From Mesostigma viride (taxonomy: Eukaryota > Streptophyta > Mesostigmatophyceae > Mesostigmatales > Mesostigmataceae): 64,000 nt of DNA. The DNA lies in NCBI GenBank assembly GCA_009746045.1, contig RPFO01000002.1:2572506-2636505 (forward strand). Reading direction: 5' to 3'. Under the pieces are notes generated by a model, which saw nothing but the letters and a program-made list of their open reading frames with translations, did not search any database and was not told the origin of the DNA. Of this stretch, positions 49,398 to 60,108 are shown in pieces. Made by a program: the position numbers and the translations under genes. How positions within the stretch are numbered: position 1 is the first letter of the stretch; each line of letters starts with the position of its first letter.

Positions 49398-50642
49398 TCC
49401 TGCCAGAGAAATAAGGTCAGGAACCAAGCCACGCCCATCTTTCCCATGGCTATGCCCATTCCCCTGCGCCCTTGGATCAGCGTGACTATGGATTTTATCT
49501 GTGGTCTACCCATGTCAGATGGTGGCAATGACAGGATCCTTGTGGTCATGGACAGACTTTCCAGGATGTGCCATCTGATTCCTTGCAATGCTCACCTCAC
49601 CGCTGCACAGTGTGTGGACCTGTTTATGAAGGAGATCTACCGTCTGCATGGCATGCCTAGAGTGATCATCACTGATCAGGACCCCCTCTGGTTGTCAGGG
49701 TTTTGGAAGTCATTCTTTGACATCCTAGACACTAAGCTGGCCTTCGGTGTGGCGTACAGGTGTGCCAGTACTGGTGCGGTGGAGAGGATGAACAGAATTG
49801 TCAGGGAGTGTCAAAAGCACTATTGTACCCACGACAACAAGGACTGGGACAAGAAGCTACCTTTCATAGAGTTCGCCATCAACAACTCTCCCCTGGCTCC
49901 TCACCAGATGTCACCCTTCGTGATCTGCAATGGCCAGTGTCCCTTGACACCATTCGACTTGGAACTGCCTGACAGAGACGCTGAAGGCCCTTTCCAGCGA
50001 CGCCTTGGTTCAGTCCAGCAGTTGTTGGCTTCCTTCCAGGAGGCTCACAGCATTGTGGCTACCCAGCTGTTGAGGACACAGGACAAGTACCTAACCAAAG
50101 CCTGGCAGCAAACGGTGGCCAGTCATTCCTTTGTAGCTCCCGGGGACTTGGTGTTGTTGGAAGCCAACAGAGTGCTGCCTGAAAAGGAGCAATGCAGGAA
50201 ACTGCAACCCCTCTGGTTGGGTCCTTACCCAGTGTTGGCTACCTTTCACTATGGTACTGTGGTCCAGGTCCAGGTGCCTTCCCACTGGAAGCTGAGGAAT
50301 AATATTTTTCACCTAGCCCAGCTGAAGCTGTACAGGCGTAACACCCTGCCAGGCAGATTGTCTGCCCCCTTGCCTTATGAGTTGGATTCTGAGGGGGAGA
50401 AGATCTATGAAGTGGAGCGGTTGTTGGCTCATAGGGTGAAAGGGAAGGGTAGGACTAAACAGCTGCAGTTTAAGGTACACTGGAAGGGGGAGCTAGAGGT
50501 GACTGCTACGTGGCTGTGGTTGTCTGATCTCACCAACAGTCATTCTGCTGTACTAGACTATTGCCAGCGTCATGGGATTACCTTGCCTGAGTGGTATGTC
50601 ATGGGCTCTGGGCGGAGTGCTCCCCTTCATAGCTCCCAGTGA
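49398..50642 (+). pseudogene. Ty3/gypsy integrase with chromodomain-like C-terminus
   Basis: It begins inside the zinc region (NSCQRNK). It then shows TMDFICGLP (catalytic Asp), GMPRVIITDQDPLWLSGFW (second Asp) and GAVERMNRIV (Glu), followed by FVAPGDLVLLEANR, the GPY/F-like LGPYPVLA, and a chromodomain-like end (YEVERLLAHRV...FKVHWKGE...TWLWLSDL). This is the chromovirus integrase layout. The frame is open from 49398 to 50642, but gag, protease, RT and RNase H are missing upstream, where the inverted LTR is joined. Confidence 0.85.
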
Positions 50643-50689
50643 GCACTGCTAACTCCCTTTTTGGTGCTGTGTGTCTGTGGTTGCCAGCC

Positions 50690-51964
50690 ATGGCAGACGC
50701 CCATCCTGAGGGGACACCCAGGCCACCTGCCCAACTTCAAGAGGACGTGAGGGCTACGTATGTGTTTCAGCATGACTACGCTGCATGGCCCCAGAGCTAC
50801 AGGCACTCCGCTCCAGGAAGACGCTGGGTTTGTGGAAGCCCATTTTCTCAACCTGTTCCAGCGTATGGTACATGATCAGCAGCGCCACGATCAGCGTCAC
50901 GGGGCTCTGATGACAAGGTTGAATCAGGTTGAGGGTCTGGTCAATCAGATGGCAGAACACTTGAGGGCTGGACACCTTCCATCTGTGGGTTCGGCGGTGC
51001 CTGCAGCCTCTGAGGCTCAGGTAGCTCAGGAGGCTATCCCTACCCCGGTGGCCTCAGTTCCCTCCCCTATGGAGGCCACTCCACCTTCTAAGGTGGTGGT
51101 ACACTTGCCCAGGTCTGTTGTCCCAACAAAACAGGTGGAGCAGTATTTGGACCACCGCAAGTGTGTTCCTGAACAGTGTGAGTGGTGCAAATCCTTGTAG
51201 TCACAGCCATGCAAGCTCTGGACCAGACAGTGGTGGAGGAGGGTGAACTAGTACCTGAGGGTATGGTAGAGCTGGCCCTGGACTGTTTGCCCCCCAGTCT
51301 TTGTGAGATTGGCTCACCCATGGTGGCTTACATTATGCACACCGTCTTTGCAGAGTATCCTTGGCCCTCGTTTGACACGAGGCCTGTGGAGGGACAGGAT
51401 CTGCTGGCTGCCCTGCCCAGTGAGTTGAGATTGGCTTTCGAGGAGCTGAAGCCAGTTGATTATTCCCAGACCTACTCTGAGCTGATCGAGCAAGCTGTCA
51501 GGAAGGGAGAGTTTGACATGACTCCGTCGTCCAGCTGCTCTGTGCTGTCCTGTTTTCCACACAAGGACACCACCGTCTTCGTGGGGCTGCAGTTACCAAA
51601 GTTCCCTCACGAGCTGAGGGCCAGGCTCACGCCCCTGAGGGTGTTGGTACCCATCCTGGGGGCCAGGTGGGGGCCTGTCAAGGCCTTAATTCTACAGCTG
51701 TGGTGGTCCTACAGCAGCTGGCTATGTCGCCATAAGACTGCTAGTGGCTGGGTCTTCGACCCCCTCAGACAGGCTGTGGTAATTACGCTGTCCTACCCTG
51801 CCCAGTGCAGTAGGTTTTCAGCTGAGTTGGGCAAGGCTGCTGAGACCTGCCTGGCTGTTCAGGTCAGCAGGAACTGGCCAGATCTGGTGTCCATGGTGGA
51901 GCATTTCCCAGTGTTTGGAACGAGGGGGAAGGATACGAAGAAGGGGGATTGGTTCACTCTGTGA
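50690..51964 (+). pseudogene. Extra ORF downstream of the gypsy integrase, unknown
   Basis: An ATG at 50690 starts MADAHPEGTPRPPAQLQEDV. Two frame changes (about 50790-50830 and 51180) connect to the frame ending at 51964, giving about 420 codons. Seen: a helical middle (RMVHDQQRHDQRHGALMTRL), a Pro/Val linker, CVPEQCEWC, and a C-terminal region with many Trp and Leu. No membrane helix, so not an envelope-type protein by what I see. The position between pol and the 3' LTR is unusual for chromoviruses. Confidence 0.5.
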
Positions 51965-52340
51965 AGGGTTTCCAGGATGGTTGGAGATTGGGCTGTGGAG
52001 TGAGGTGGGGAACCAGAATGGGGGAGGCCAGTTCTGATGTCCAGTCCAGATTTCCAGCAAGGCCAGTTTCCTGAGTTATTGGTAGTCTTTGCAGTTGTAT
52101 TATCCAGGCATGGTTGCCTGTGTGTTAGATCCCTTGATGACATTTCATGGTAGAAGAACTTGTCTTATTATTCAGGGTTGATCATGATCAGATGATAATG
52201 AGATAGGAGGCCCCTTTGGGGGATGTAAAAACCCACTTGCTTGTCCCAAGAGGTGGTGGACTTCCTGTTTATTGTTGTGTTGTTCTTGTGGAGGTTGTTG
52301 CTTTATTCTCCTTGGTTTCTAGGAACTGGGAGTTCCTGTC

Positions 52341-52354
52341 TTGAGGGGGAGATA
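52341..52354 (+). promoter_or_regulatory. Polypurine tract of the gypsy element
   Basis: A purine-rich run (ttgagggggagata) directly before the TG of the 3' LTR, the standard primer site for plus-strand synthesis. Confidence 0.8.
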
Positions 52355-53064
52355 TGTAACAACCAAATGTTACATCCAAAGTTTTCCTACTGTTGATCTT
52401 ATTATGAGTTCTTGAGGACAATTATTTGAGAAGTTAGGAGGCTTCGACGTCTGATGGATGTTGGGCCTGCTGAGATCTGTCGAATTGATTGTTCTACCCT
52501 CATTGGTCGTGGCCTGATCCACGTAGGGTACTTTGCATGGTTTTGTTCAGTCAGTCATAGATTCTCTTTAAGACTTTTGTACCTGGTGGATCTGGTTCCA
52601 GGTCATGGAGATTCAGCATGTGCTGGCCTTGTGTTGTGTTAAAGATTCTGAGGATAGGATCTTACCTTGAGTGATCCTCACTTTTGATTGGTTCTCTCGG
52701 GTTAGTTAGGGTGGGGCCGACTCTGCGTGCACGACGACTTTTATCCTGTTTGTGGCGGCCGTGCATGTGTGCGTACGTGAGAACTGAATCTATGGTGTAA
52801 TTCAAGGATTTCCTTGTTTCATCAAGCAAACAACCCTTGCCAAAAGTCAACTATAACTTCAACAGATAGTCGACTTGGATATAACTTGTCTGTTGTGTCT
52901 AACAAGGGTGGGGACTCATTCCCTTAACTGTTGAAGATCCATCTTCATTGCTTCTCTGCATGGACGTGAAGTTATCTGTCGCGACTCCAACCCAGGTATA
53001 AAGATCTTTTCACACCAATGTTGATACTGAGGCTGTTGCAAACACAACATTTTTAGTCGTTACA
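52355..53064 (+). repeat. Gypsy 3' LTR
   Basis: 710 bp, TGTAACAACC...GTCGTTACA, with the usual TG...CA ends and short inverted ends (TGTAAC/GTTACA). It lies in the same orientation as the integrase and its reverse complement is the split LTR at 46997-49397. Confidence 0.88.
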
Positions 53065-53500
53065 CGGGGTAAAATTGGCTCTTTTTGTCAAAATGTCAAA
53101 TGTCGAAGGGCGGGGGCCGAGATTTATTAATTAAGAGACCTGTACTTTGAAATTAAAGAGGTACATGCCTCTAGCGACATATATCAAGGAGACAACCAGC
53201 GCAGGCCAGAAATCGGGAGAATCCGGACCATGGTATGTATATGTTTGGAGGCGAGTTTCTATTGGCGTAAATGTGAAGTATTGTACGACAAAATGTCAAT
53301 TAATTAATTAGACAACATGTCAAGGGTGACGGAAAGTACTGAAGTCGCGGAGACGTTTCCAGATCGATTGCGCATTCGACGGTTAAAAGGCAGAGAAGCG
53401 GTTGATTGGTAGTACTGTACGACGGCGTTGGACGGAATTTCCGGTCAGCTGGATGCGGACTTTGCATCTCACGTTGTACATGGAAATTGGAAAAGAGCCG
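53065..53500. other. Repeat-rich spacer, no gene
   Basis: It contains a ~200-bp unit (53110-53330) related to 56780-56925, the dispersed motif at 53185-53233, and a stretch (53317-53362) whose reverse complement lies at 57310-57367. Confidence 0.5.
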
Positions 53501-53703
53501 TTGCGTCACGCTGTGCTGTGGCGAACTTTTTCTCCGCCGTGATGGCACGGTGCCAAATATGCCATGAGCGACGAGGTAGCCATGTCTGACGGCGGAGCTC
53601 ATAACTTTCACGTTTGGGCACCAAATTCGGCTGTGAATATCACAATCGCTTTGTCTTTCTAAGACGCACATGCTGATATAGTTTTCCAAAGCTATTACGC
53701 AAT

Positions 53704-55745
53704 ATATGACGAGCAATTAAACGCTCCTCTACGCAACGCAGCCCTGGCGGCTGCGCTAAGCCCTGAAAATACGTCTGCAGCTCCGGCTGCAGCTTCGCCC
53801 TCAGGTCCGGCAGGCAGAGCTAGGTGACACTAGTCGCGCATTGGTGGTCGCCCAGCTCCCTCCTGGGCATGCCAGCTCGCCCTCTGCGTCGCCTGAACCC
53901 AAGCGCAGTCGCCCAGGCGAACCTAGCTGGTCTGAGCGCAACTTTGACGTCAACCCGGTTACTTTCCACCTTTGACGTCCACAGACCCGGCTATTTGGAC
54001 ATGCATGCCATGCAACCATCAAGATACTGGAGCTCGATCGTGTTTTATGGGTCGATCGTACGCCTACCACCTGGCCCTATGCCAGCGCCTCTACGACCAT
54101 CATCGCCTCCGCAATGAGTTGACGGCCGGTTGTCCCACCGCGGACCTGACCACCTGCCCGGCTGGTCTCGCCCTCCCCTTCAGCTCGCCGCCCTCTTTTC
54201 CATCCTTAAGCGCTCTGCCAATGACCTCTGGGAGTCCCCTCCCCCTTGACCGAATCCACCTTCCTCCTCCACCTTCAAGAAGCCATCTCACAGCACATGA
54301 CGCCCCTACTGTAGCTGCAGATGTGGCAGCTGTGGGCCGCACGCTGGCTGCTGAGCTCCCCGCCATCCCTACCGCCACCGCCACCCTCCTTGCCTCCACC
54401 CCCGGCCCGGCCCCACACACCGCCTCCACCGACTCCATCATTGCCCAGCTCCGCGACATCGACAAGCGCCTCCAGGACACTGCCATCGCCATCGGATGCC
54501 TGCAAAACACCGCAGGCATCACCGCCCAGGCGGTGAAGGACATCGCCGCCAAGCCAGGCCCCGCTGGCCTGGCTTGCGATGCTCCTCCCACCCAGACCTG
54601 GGCGGACATGCTTAACCAACACACCACCCCCACCACCTCCGCCGTCGCAGCACAGCTCCAGCGGCAGACGCTTGACCTCCGCGAGGAGGCCGAGCTCGTC
54701 AAGCGCAGCCTAAACGTCATCGTCAAGAACTTCGACATGGTGGAGTTGTACAAGCTAGCGCTTATACTTTTTATGCGCAAACCTTATAGCTAAGGTTAAC
54801 GCATATTCTTACATCCTGCGCAAACCTTATAGCTAAGGTTAACGCATATTCTTACATCCTGCGCAGGATGTAAGAATATGCGTTAACCTTAGCTATAAGG
54901 TTTGCGCATAAAAAGTATAAGCGTTAGCTTGTACAACTTAAAACCTTTGCGCGTTGGGGCGGAATATCAAGCGGCTCCCTAACTAGAGTTTACTTCCGCA
55001 TCGAATTATTAATTCGATATCGAATTACTGATTCGATATTAATCCCGGGACTTAGGTCCGATATCTACCTCGCTAGGCGATTAATTAGGTCCGACCGGTG
55101 CCCCGGCGGATCCTCCCAAATAATCCCTACTCGGCACTGTCCCCACGAGGTTTCGAACCCGTGACTTCCGCGCCGCGCCGGTTCTAAGTTGTACAAGCTA
55201 ACGCTTATACTTTTTATGCGCAAGCCTTATAGCTAAGGGTAACGCATATTCTTACATCCTGCGCAGGATGTAAGAATATGCGTTAACCTTAGCTATAAGG
55301 TTTGCGCATAAAAAGTATAAGCGTTAGCTTGTACAACTGGTGGAAGGTGAGAATTCCAAGAAGCTTGCACAGGCGTTTGAGAGAGAAATCCTTGGTCGCA
55401 TGGGTCTCCTTGGTGAGATCAAGCTGGCCACCCACTGCCTTCCCTGCTCGCGGAGTAAGGCAGGGGCGCCCCCGCTTCTTCTCATAATTGAGAACCCCGC
55501 ACACAAGATTTCGTTTCTCAGATGCCGCAAGCGGCTCGAGAAGGTCTACTCCCTTCACCTTTGACGACGACTTGACCCTGGCGCAGCAACAACGGCGACG
55601 GGAGCTAGGGCCGCCGGACCTACCTCCAGCTCCGGCAGACCGCGACGGGGAAGCCAGTGTACTGGAAGGGGGCGACCATCTACGTCGGCCACAAGCCCTG
55701 GCAAGCGACCCCCGCGACCCCCGCGACTCCAGACGCCCCAGCTTA
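53704..55745 (+). pseudogene. LINE ORF1 protein, copy B, frameshifted and interrupted
   Basis: N-terminal Ala/Pro/Ser part from 53704 in changing frames. The main frame 53972-54744 has QLRDIDKRLQDTAIAIGCLQ, TQTWADMLNQ and NVIVKNFDMVE. After the foldback element the frame resumes with VEGENSKKLAQAF, then KISFLRCRKRLEK (RRM-like end) and DDDLTLAQQQRRREL with the basic C-terminal domain to 55745. The order coiled coil, RRM, C-terminal domain is that of L1 ORF1p. Confidence 0.75.
54745..55337. mobile_element. Foldback element: two hairpins around a 250-bp core
   Basis: 593 bp flanked by TGGTGGA (54738-54744, 55338-55344). The left hairpin (54745-54937, with a 43-bp duplication in one arm) and right hairpin (55188-55337) both begin GTTGTACAAGC and end GCTTGTACAAC. 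The core holds a GGTTCGAAACC box on the minus strand (about 55146-55160), matching the RNA polymerase III B-box consensus. No coding region. Confidence 0.78.
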
Positions 55746-56166
55746 GGAAAATACAGCAGTAGTAGTGCAGAATAGCCAGGCCTAGCCGTGGCCTTGTACA
55801 TGTACGCCTACTACAGGCACTATACCAGCTGATCGATGCCGTAGCATTCTTTAGTCATGTACATGTGTGCCTATGATGTGCCACACTCCAGATGATGCCT
55901 AGCTTTATTTAGTTATGCTGTGCCCACACAGAGAGCTGCTCTCTGCTGAGATGCCACGCTCTAGCCATTGTCTAGCCATGATGATCTTCCCCCCAATGTC
56001 GGGGCCTTTAGGTAGGTGCCTGAATACATAGTGGTGTGCAGGTGCACTTTGTGCACCCAGAGCAGGTGTAGTTTACACCCTACCCTTGCAGGAAGTAGCC
56101 CAGAGTGTCTTATAAGCCATATACCCCTTCTCAAGGATATGTGCTACATATACTCCCAAGGGAGTT

Positions 56167-56722
56167 ATGTTACAATTCAATTCAATTCAACTCAATTCAA
56201 TTCAATTCGATCAATTCAATTGGACCAATTCAATTCGATCAATTCAATTCGATCAATTCAATTCGATCAATTCAATTCGATCAATTCAATTCGATCAATT
56301 CAATTCAATTCAATTCAATTCAATTCAATTCAATTCAATTCAATTTAATTCAATTCAATTCAATTTAATTTAATTCAATTCACTTCAATTCCATTCAATT
56401 CACTTCACTTAAATTCAATTCAATTTAATTCAATTCACTTCACTTCAATTCAATTCAATTCAATTCAATTCAATTCAATTCAATTCAATTCAACTCAATT
56501 CAACTCAATTCAATTCAATTCAATTCAATTCAATTCAATTCAATTCAATTCAATTCAATTCAATTCAATTCAATTCAATTCAATTCAATTCAATTCAATT
56601 CAATTCAATTCAATTCAATTCAATTCAATTCAATTCAATTCAATTCAATTCAATTCAATTCAATTCAATTCAATTCAATTCAATTCAATTCAATTCAGTT
56701 CAATTCAATTCATTTCAGTATT
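56167..56722. repeat. AATTC pentanucleotide array, LINE tail
   Basis: About 110 units of ATTCA/AATTC with interspersed GATCA variants in the first 130 bp and T-rich variants around 56340-56460. It directly follows 'gggagttatgttaca', the 3' end of LINE copy B. Open frames inside come only from the repeat. Confidence 0.97.
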
Positions 56723-58114
56723 TTGTTGTATTCACCTTTTCTCGGACTTACAGACTTATTTTTTGCAGACTTATAGCCCGAGGCGGGGCCCGAGATTAAT
56801 AAAGAGGTACCTTGAAATTAAATAAGGCGCATGCCTCTATCCAGATATATTTTTGGACGCGAGTTTCGATTGGCGTTAACTTGTAGTATTGGACGACAAC
56901 ATCTCAAGCCGTTGAATTCATTTCGACTTTTACATTTTCACGGATTTGTTGAAAAAGGATCAATTATATACCCGACTTTTCCGTTAAATCTCATCGACCG
57001 GGTTTCGAAACAACCCACGAACGCCGTAGATGCAGATCCAACGGAGAAAACAACGTCACGACCGACGCGGCGCCAAATAGTCGCCTAGGTCCCTAGCTTT
57101 TCTGCGAGCCATTTTACAACGTCGTGCCGCGTCGTGTACCCGTGAGATGTACCCGTGTACCCGTGAGTGAGATGTACCCGTGAGATGCAAAATCCGCTTG
57201 CCAGACCGGGAACTCCGTCCAATACCGTCGTGCAGTACCACCAATGCACTACCAATCTACCATTCAAATCACCGATATCGCTGGAGTAAACCTCTTATTT
57301 AATTTTGCCATCTAGAAACGTCTCCGCGACAGTACCGCGACTTCAGTACTTTCCGTCACCCTTGACATCAAGGAGACAACCAGCGCAGGCCAGAAATCGG
57401 GAGAATCCGGACCATGGTAGCTCGAGCCTGCCGTTATCTTGTCCGCGTGTTCGAGTCGTTCAGGATGATGAAGATGAATGGTGATGGAAATGTGTATCCT
57501 TGTGCTTTGAAATTATGGCTGGCTTACGTGTAGAGCGACTAGATGACCTAGACGGTGGGGCCGGAAACAGCATGCTTGATCAGGGCGTGTGTTTCGAGCC
57601 TAACTGGCCGGGAGTGTCTAGTGGTGAGCACCATTGCTGTGATCGCTCTCCCACCATTTACGAGGAAATACCCGCAAATGGAAAACCACTGAAAAGGTCT
57701 AGCTAGTCAGTCATCACGTTAGCCATGCCATGATTCCAAACGTCCAAGAACTGCACACGGTGCAAAGGCAAAAAGCCGGAGGACAGCACTTTCAAATGTG
57801 CGGCGGGAACCAAAAGCCCGCGTATGCCAGAAAACATCGTGTTGCTGCAGCGACGCGACGATGTGGACAACGAATCCAGTGCCAAGCTCGGAACGGCCGC
57901 AAAGGAGATCTGGCATCACAGGGTTCAGATGTGCGGAGATACTATGCGATCCAGCCGGTCCACGACCTGTTTGTAGAGCTTGTGCCAAGGGGCAGCACCG
58001 AACAGATGTGGGTGACGTTGCAAAAAACACCGGACTTGACGGAGCATAATGTCCCGGGCATAGTCTTTGAGCCCAAGAGGGTTGATCCCACCACAGATGA
58101 TGATGTGACGGAAT
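56723..58114. other. Repeat-rich spacer, one unassigned open frame
   Basis: 56780-56925 repeats the 53110-53330 unit and 57368-57430 is a copy of the dispersed motif. An open frame on the plus strand (57730-58137) and one on the minus strand (58135-57719) overlap. Neither shows a family motif I can name, so I leave both unassigned. Confidence 0.4.
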
Positions 58115-58618
58115 GCAATATACGAGAATGCTCATAACTTTTGACTCCGGCCATGAAATTTCATCGGGTTGGTTGCATTAGACTCGTCTTTTGAAGACGA
58201 ACACGCTGATATAATTTTCTACAACTATCACTAAATATTTCCGAAGATACCGGCACCGCCCTGCCCAGCAAATATCGCTGTTGCAATATACGAGAATGCT
58301 CATAACTTTTGACTCCGGCCTTGAAATTTCATCGGGTTGGTTGCATTAGACTCGTCTTTTGAAGACGAACACGCTGATATAATTTTCTACAGCTATCGCT
58401 CAATATTTCCGAAGATACCGGCACCGCCCTGCCCAGCAAATATCGCTGTTGCAATATACAAGAATACTCATAACTTTTGACTCCGGCCATGAAATTTCAT
58501 CGGGTTGGTTGCATTAGACTCGTCTTTTGAAGACGAACACGCTGATATAATTTTCTACAGCTATCGCTCAATATTTCCGAAGATACCGGCACCGCCCTGC
58601 CCAGCAAATATCGCTGTT
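58115..58618 (+). promoter_or_regulatory. Three 168-bp tandem monomers, LINE 5' region
   Basis: Exact period 168 (58115, 58283, 58451). Each has 'gcaatata', 'ctcataacttttgactccgg', the stem-loop gtcttttgaagac and 'acacgctgatata', and ends 'cagcaaatatcgctgt'. The third runs into the ORF1 start region. Tandem 5' monomers act as promoters in mouse L1; here this is inferred by position. Confidence 0.85.
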
Positions 58619-58734
58619 TTTTCAGCTCGATATGGCGGAATACGACTCATCCCAGCAATCACAAGCGTCCGCGGCCCTGCACCGACTCGCTGATGAAGCC
58701 ATGGCGTCATTGGAAACAGTGACCCTTGCACGCT

Positions 58735-60108
58735 ATGCCGGACGCCACTGTCAGCATCCAGCCGCTCCACTCCACCGCTCCGCCGAACAGCGACCCTGCC
58801 ATGGATACCCGCGAGGAGGCCTTTTCTGCCGAGGAAGCTGCCGCATTTTTACCTGGCAAATGGCCAGGCCTTAACGCCATCATGCGCCTGTCCCGAGCTG
58901 CCGCCCTCACCATCCTGCACCTGGCTGCCGAGAAAAAGTGCGAGATCCGGGACTGCAACCAACAGGTTACCCACCTGTCGGACTTTCTCCACGACGACCC
59001 CGACGACACTGACCTCTGCCTCGCAGTCTGGTGGACGTGCTCCCGTCTTTCCGACAGCGCCCTTGAGAGCTTTGTCATGGCCTCTCTGGACCTGGGAGCC
59101 GACCCCACTGTTGCGGCCGCCATCAACATCACCGCCAAGCAAGTCGCCAATACCTGCTTCGATCGCCTCCCTCCCCTCCTCAACGCTGCCCTCAACCCTG
59201 TCCACAACCACCTCGCCACCCACCACGCCCATTCCTCACACGCCGACACCTCCATCCACTCCGCCATCACCCACATTGCAGCAGGGCTGCTGCAGCAGCA
59301 GCAGCTCCTCCACCAGCTCCACCAACAACTTGCCGCCTCCATCACTCCTGCCAAGACCACCTATGCCGCCACGCTTAATCAGAACCCTACGGAGCTCATC
59401 AACGAAATCAAAAGAGCCGTCAAGGCCAGCACACGGGATGCTATGCACGAACCCATTCGCTCATGCAGTATTGTGGTACGTGGCGTCCCCTCGAACGTCA
59501 ACGATGCACGCCTGGGCACCTACCTCCGGGGCGACCCCTTCTTGGGGAAGCTCGGCGTGGCCCAAAGCGTCGTCATCAAAACGGCACGACGGCTCGGCGG
59601 CCCCACCGCCCCTGTCTTGGTGGAATTCCACCGCAAGGAGGACAAACTGCAGGTGCAGAAGGCCCGCCGGAACCTCCACGATACCCAACTGAGCATCGAC
59701 GATTACTATACCCCGGAGCAGCTCGAGGCCCGGGCTGCCGCTTTGAACCGGCCGGAGGTCCACGAGGCTCGGGCAGCCAAGCAGGCCAACCCGCAACTAC
59801 GGTGCAGCATCTATGCCCGCCTCTTTAATGGCGTCTTCATCGTCCGCATTAACGGCCAGGACCTTCCTCCAATGACGGCGACCCCCATGGATACCGCCGT
59901 GCCAGCGCCCCAGCCCCCTGCTCGGCCCCCGCCGTCACCGCCATCGCCACCGGCATCGACGGTCACCTGCTCCCCAGCACGTGTGGGGATCCGCCGGGGC
60001 AACTTCAGCTCAGGTATGGCTGCCAGGCTTGGCCGTCCCCCTAATAAATTCGTTCGCTTTGCACCTGAGCCGGAGCCCGCGCTGCGAACCCTTCTCTCCT
60101 ATCAATGA
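58735..60108 (+). CDS. L1-like LINE ORF1 protein
   Basis: I place the start at the ATG at 58735 (457 aa). An upstream ATG at 58632 opens another frame (MAEYDSSQQSQASAALHRLADEAMASLE) and would need a +1 shift. Seen: a helical N-terminal region, a Gln/Leu/His-rich coiled-coil (LLQQQQLLHQLHQQL, about 59287-59331), an RRM-like domain (CSIVVRGVPSNVNDARLGTYL ... APVLVEFHRKEDKLQVQKARRNL) and a C-terminal domain (LSIDDYYTPEQLEARAAALNRPEV), then a Pro-rich tail. It binds the LINE RNA. The frame is intact and its TGA stop overlaps the ORF2 ATG. Confidence 0.82.
   Translation: MPDATVSIQPLHSTAPPNSDPAMDTREEAFSAEEAAAFLPGKWPGLNAIMRLSRAAALTILHLAAEKKCEIRDCNQQVTHLSDFLHDDPDDTDLCLAVWWTCSRLSDSALESFVMASLDLGADPTVAAAINITAKQVANTCFDRLPPLLNAALNPVHNHLATHHAHSSHADTSIHSAITHIAAGLLQQQQLLHQLHQQLAASITPAKTTYAATLNQNPTELINEIKRAVKASTRDAMHEPIRSCSIVVRGVPSNVNDARLGTYLRGDPFLGKLGVAQSVVIKTARRLGGPTAPVLVEFHRKEDKLQVQKARRNLHDTQLSIDDYYTPEQLEARAAALNRPEVHEARAAKQANPQLRCSIYARLFNGVFIVRINGQDLPPMTATPMDTAVPAPQPPARPPPSPPSPPASTVTCSPARVGIRRGNFSSGMAARLGRPPNKFVRFAPEPEPALRTLLSYQ

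Larger units (their letters stand above)
53501..56166 (+). mobile_element. ORF1-only LINE, copy B
   Basis: 5' region with the stem-loop gtctttctaagac (53653-53665) and 'tgctgatata', ORF1 (53704 to 55745, broken), a foldback insertion (54745-55337), a 3' UTR (55746-56166) with 'tgcaggtgca' and 'gcacccagagcaggtg', then an AATTC array. No ORF2 is present between ORF1 and the tail. Confidence 0.72.

Noticed and set aside
55140-55165. A tRNA gene, from the B-box-like GGTTCGAAACC on the minus strand
   Set aside because: No acceptor stem, anticodon arm or clear A box could be paired around it. Kept only as a possible pol III box of the foldback element.
56016-56373. Three overlapping open frames of Gln-Phe-Asn-Ser-Ile repeats
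   Set aside because: Product of the AATTC pentanucleotide array.
57719-58137. Overlapping open frames on both strands just before the LINE monomers
   Set aside because: Neither shows a recognisable motif or clear start, so I cannot choose or support a gene.
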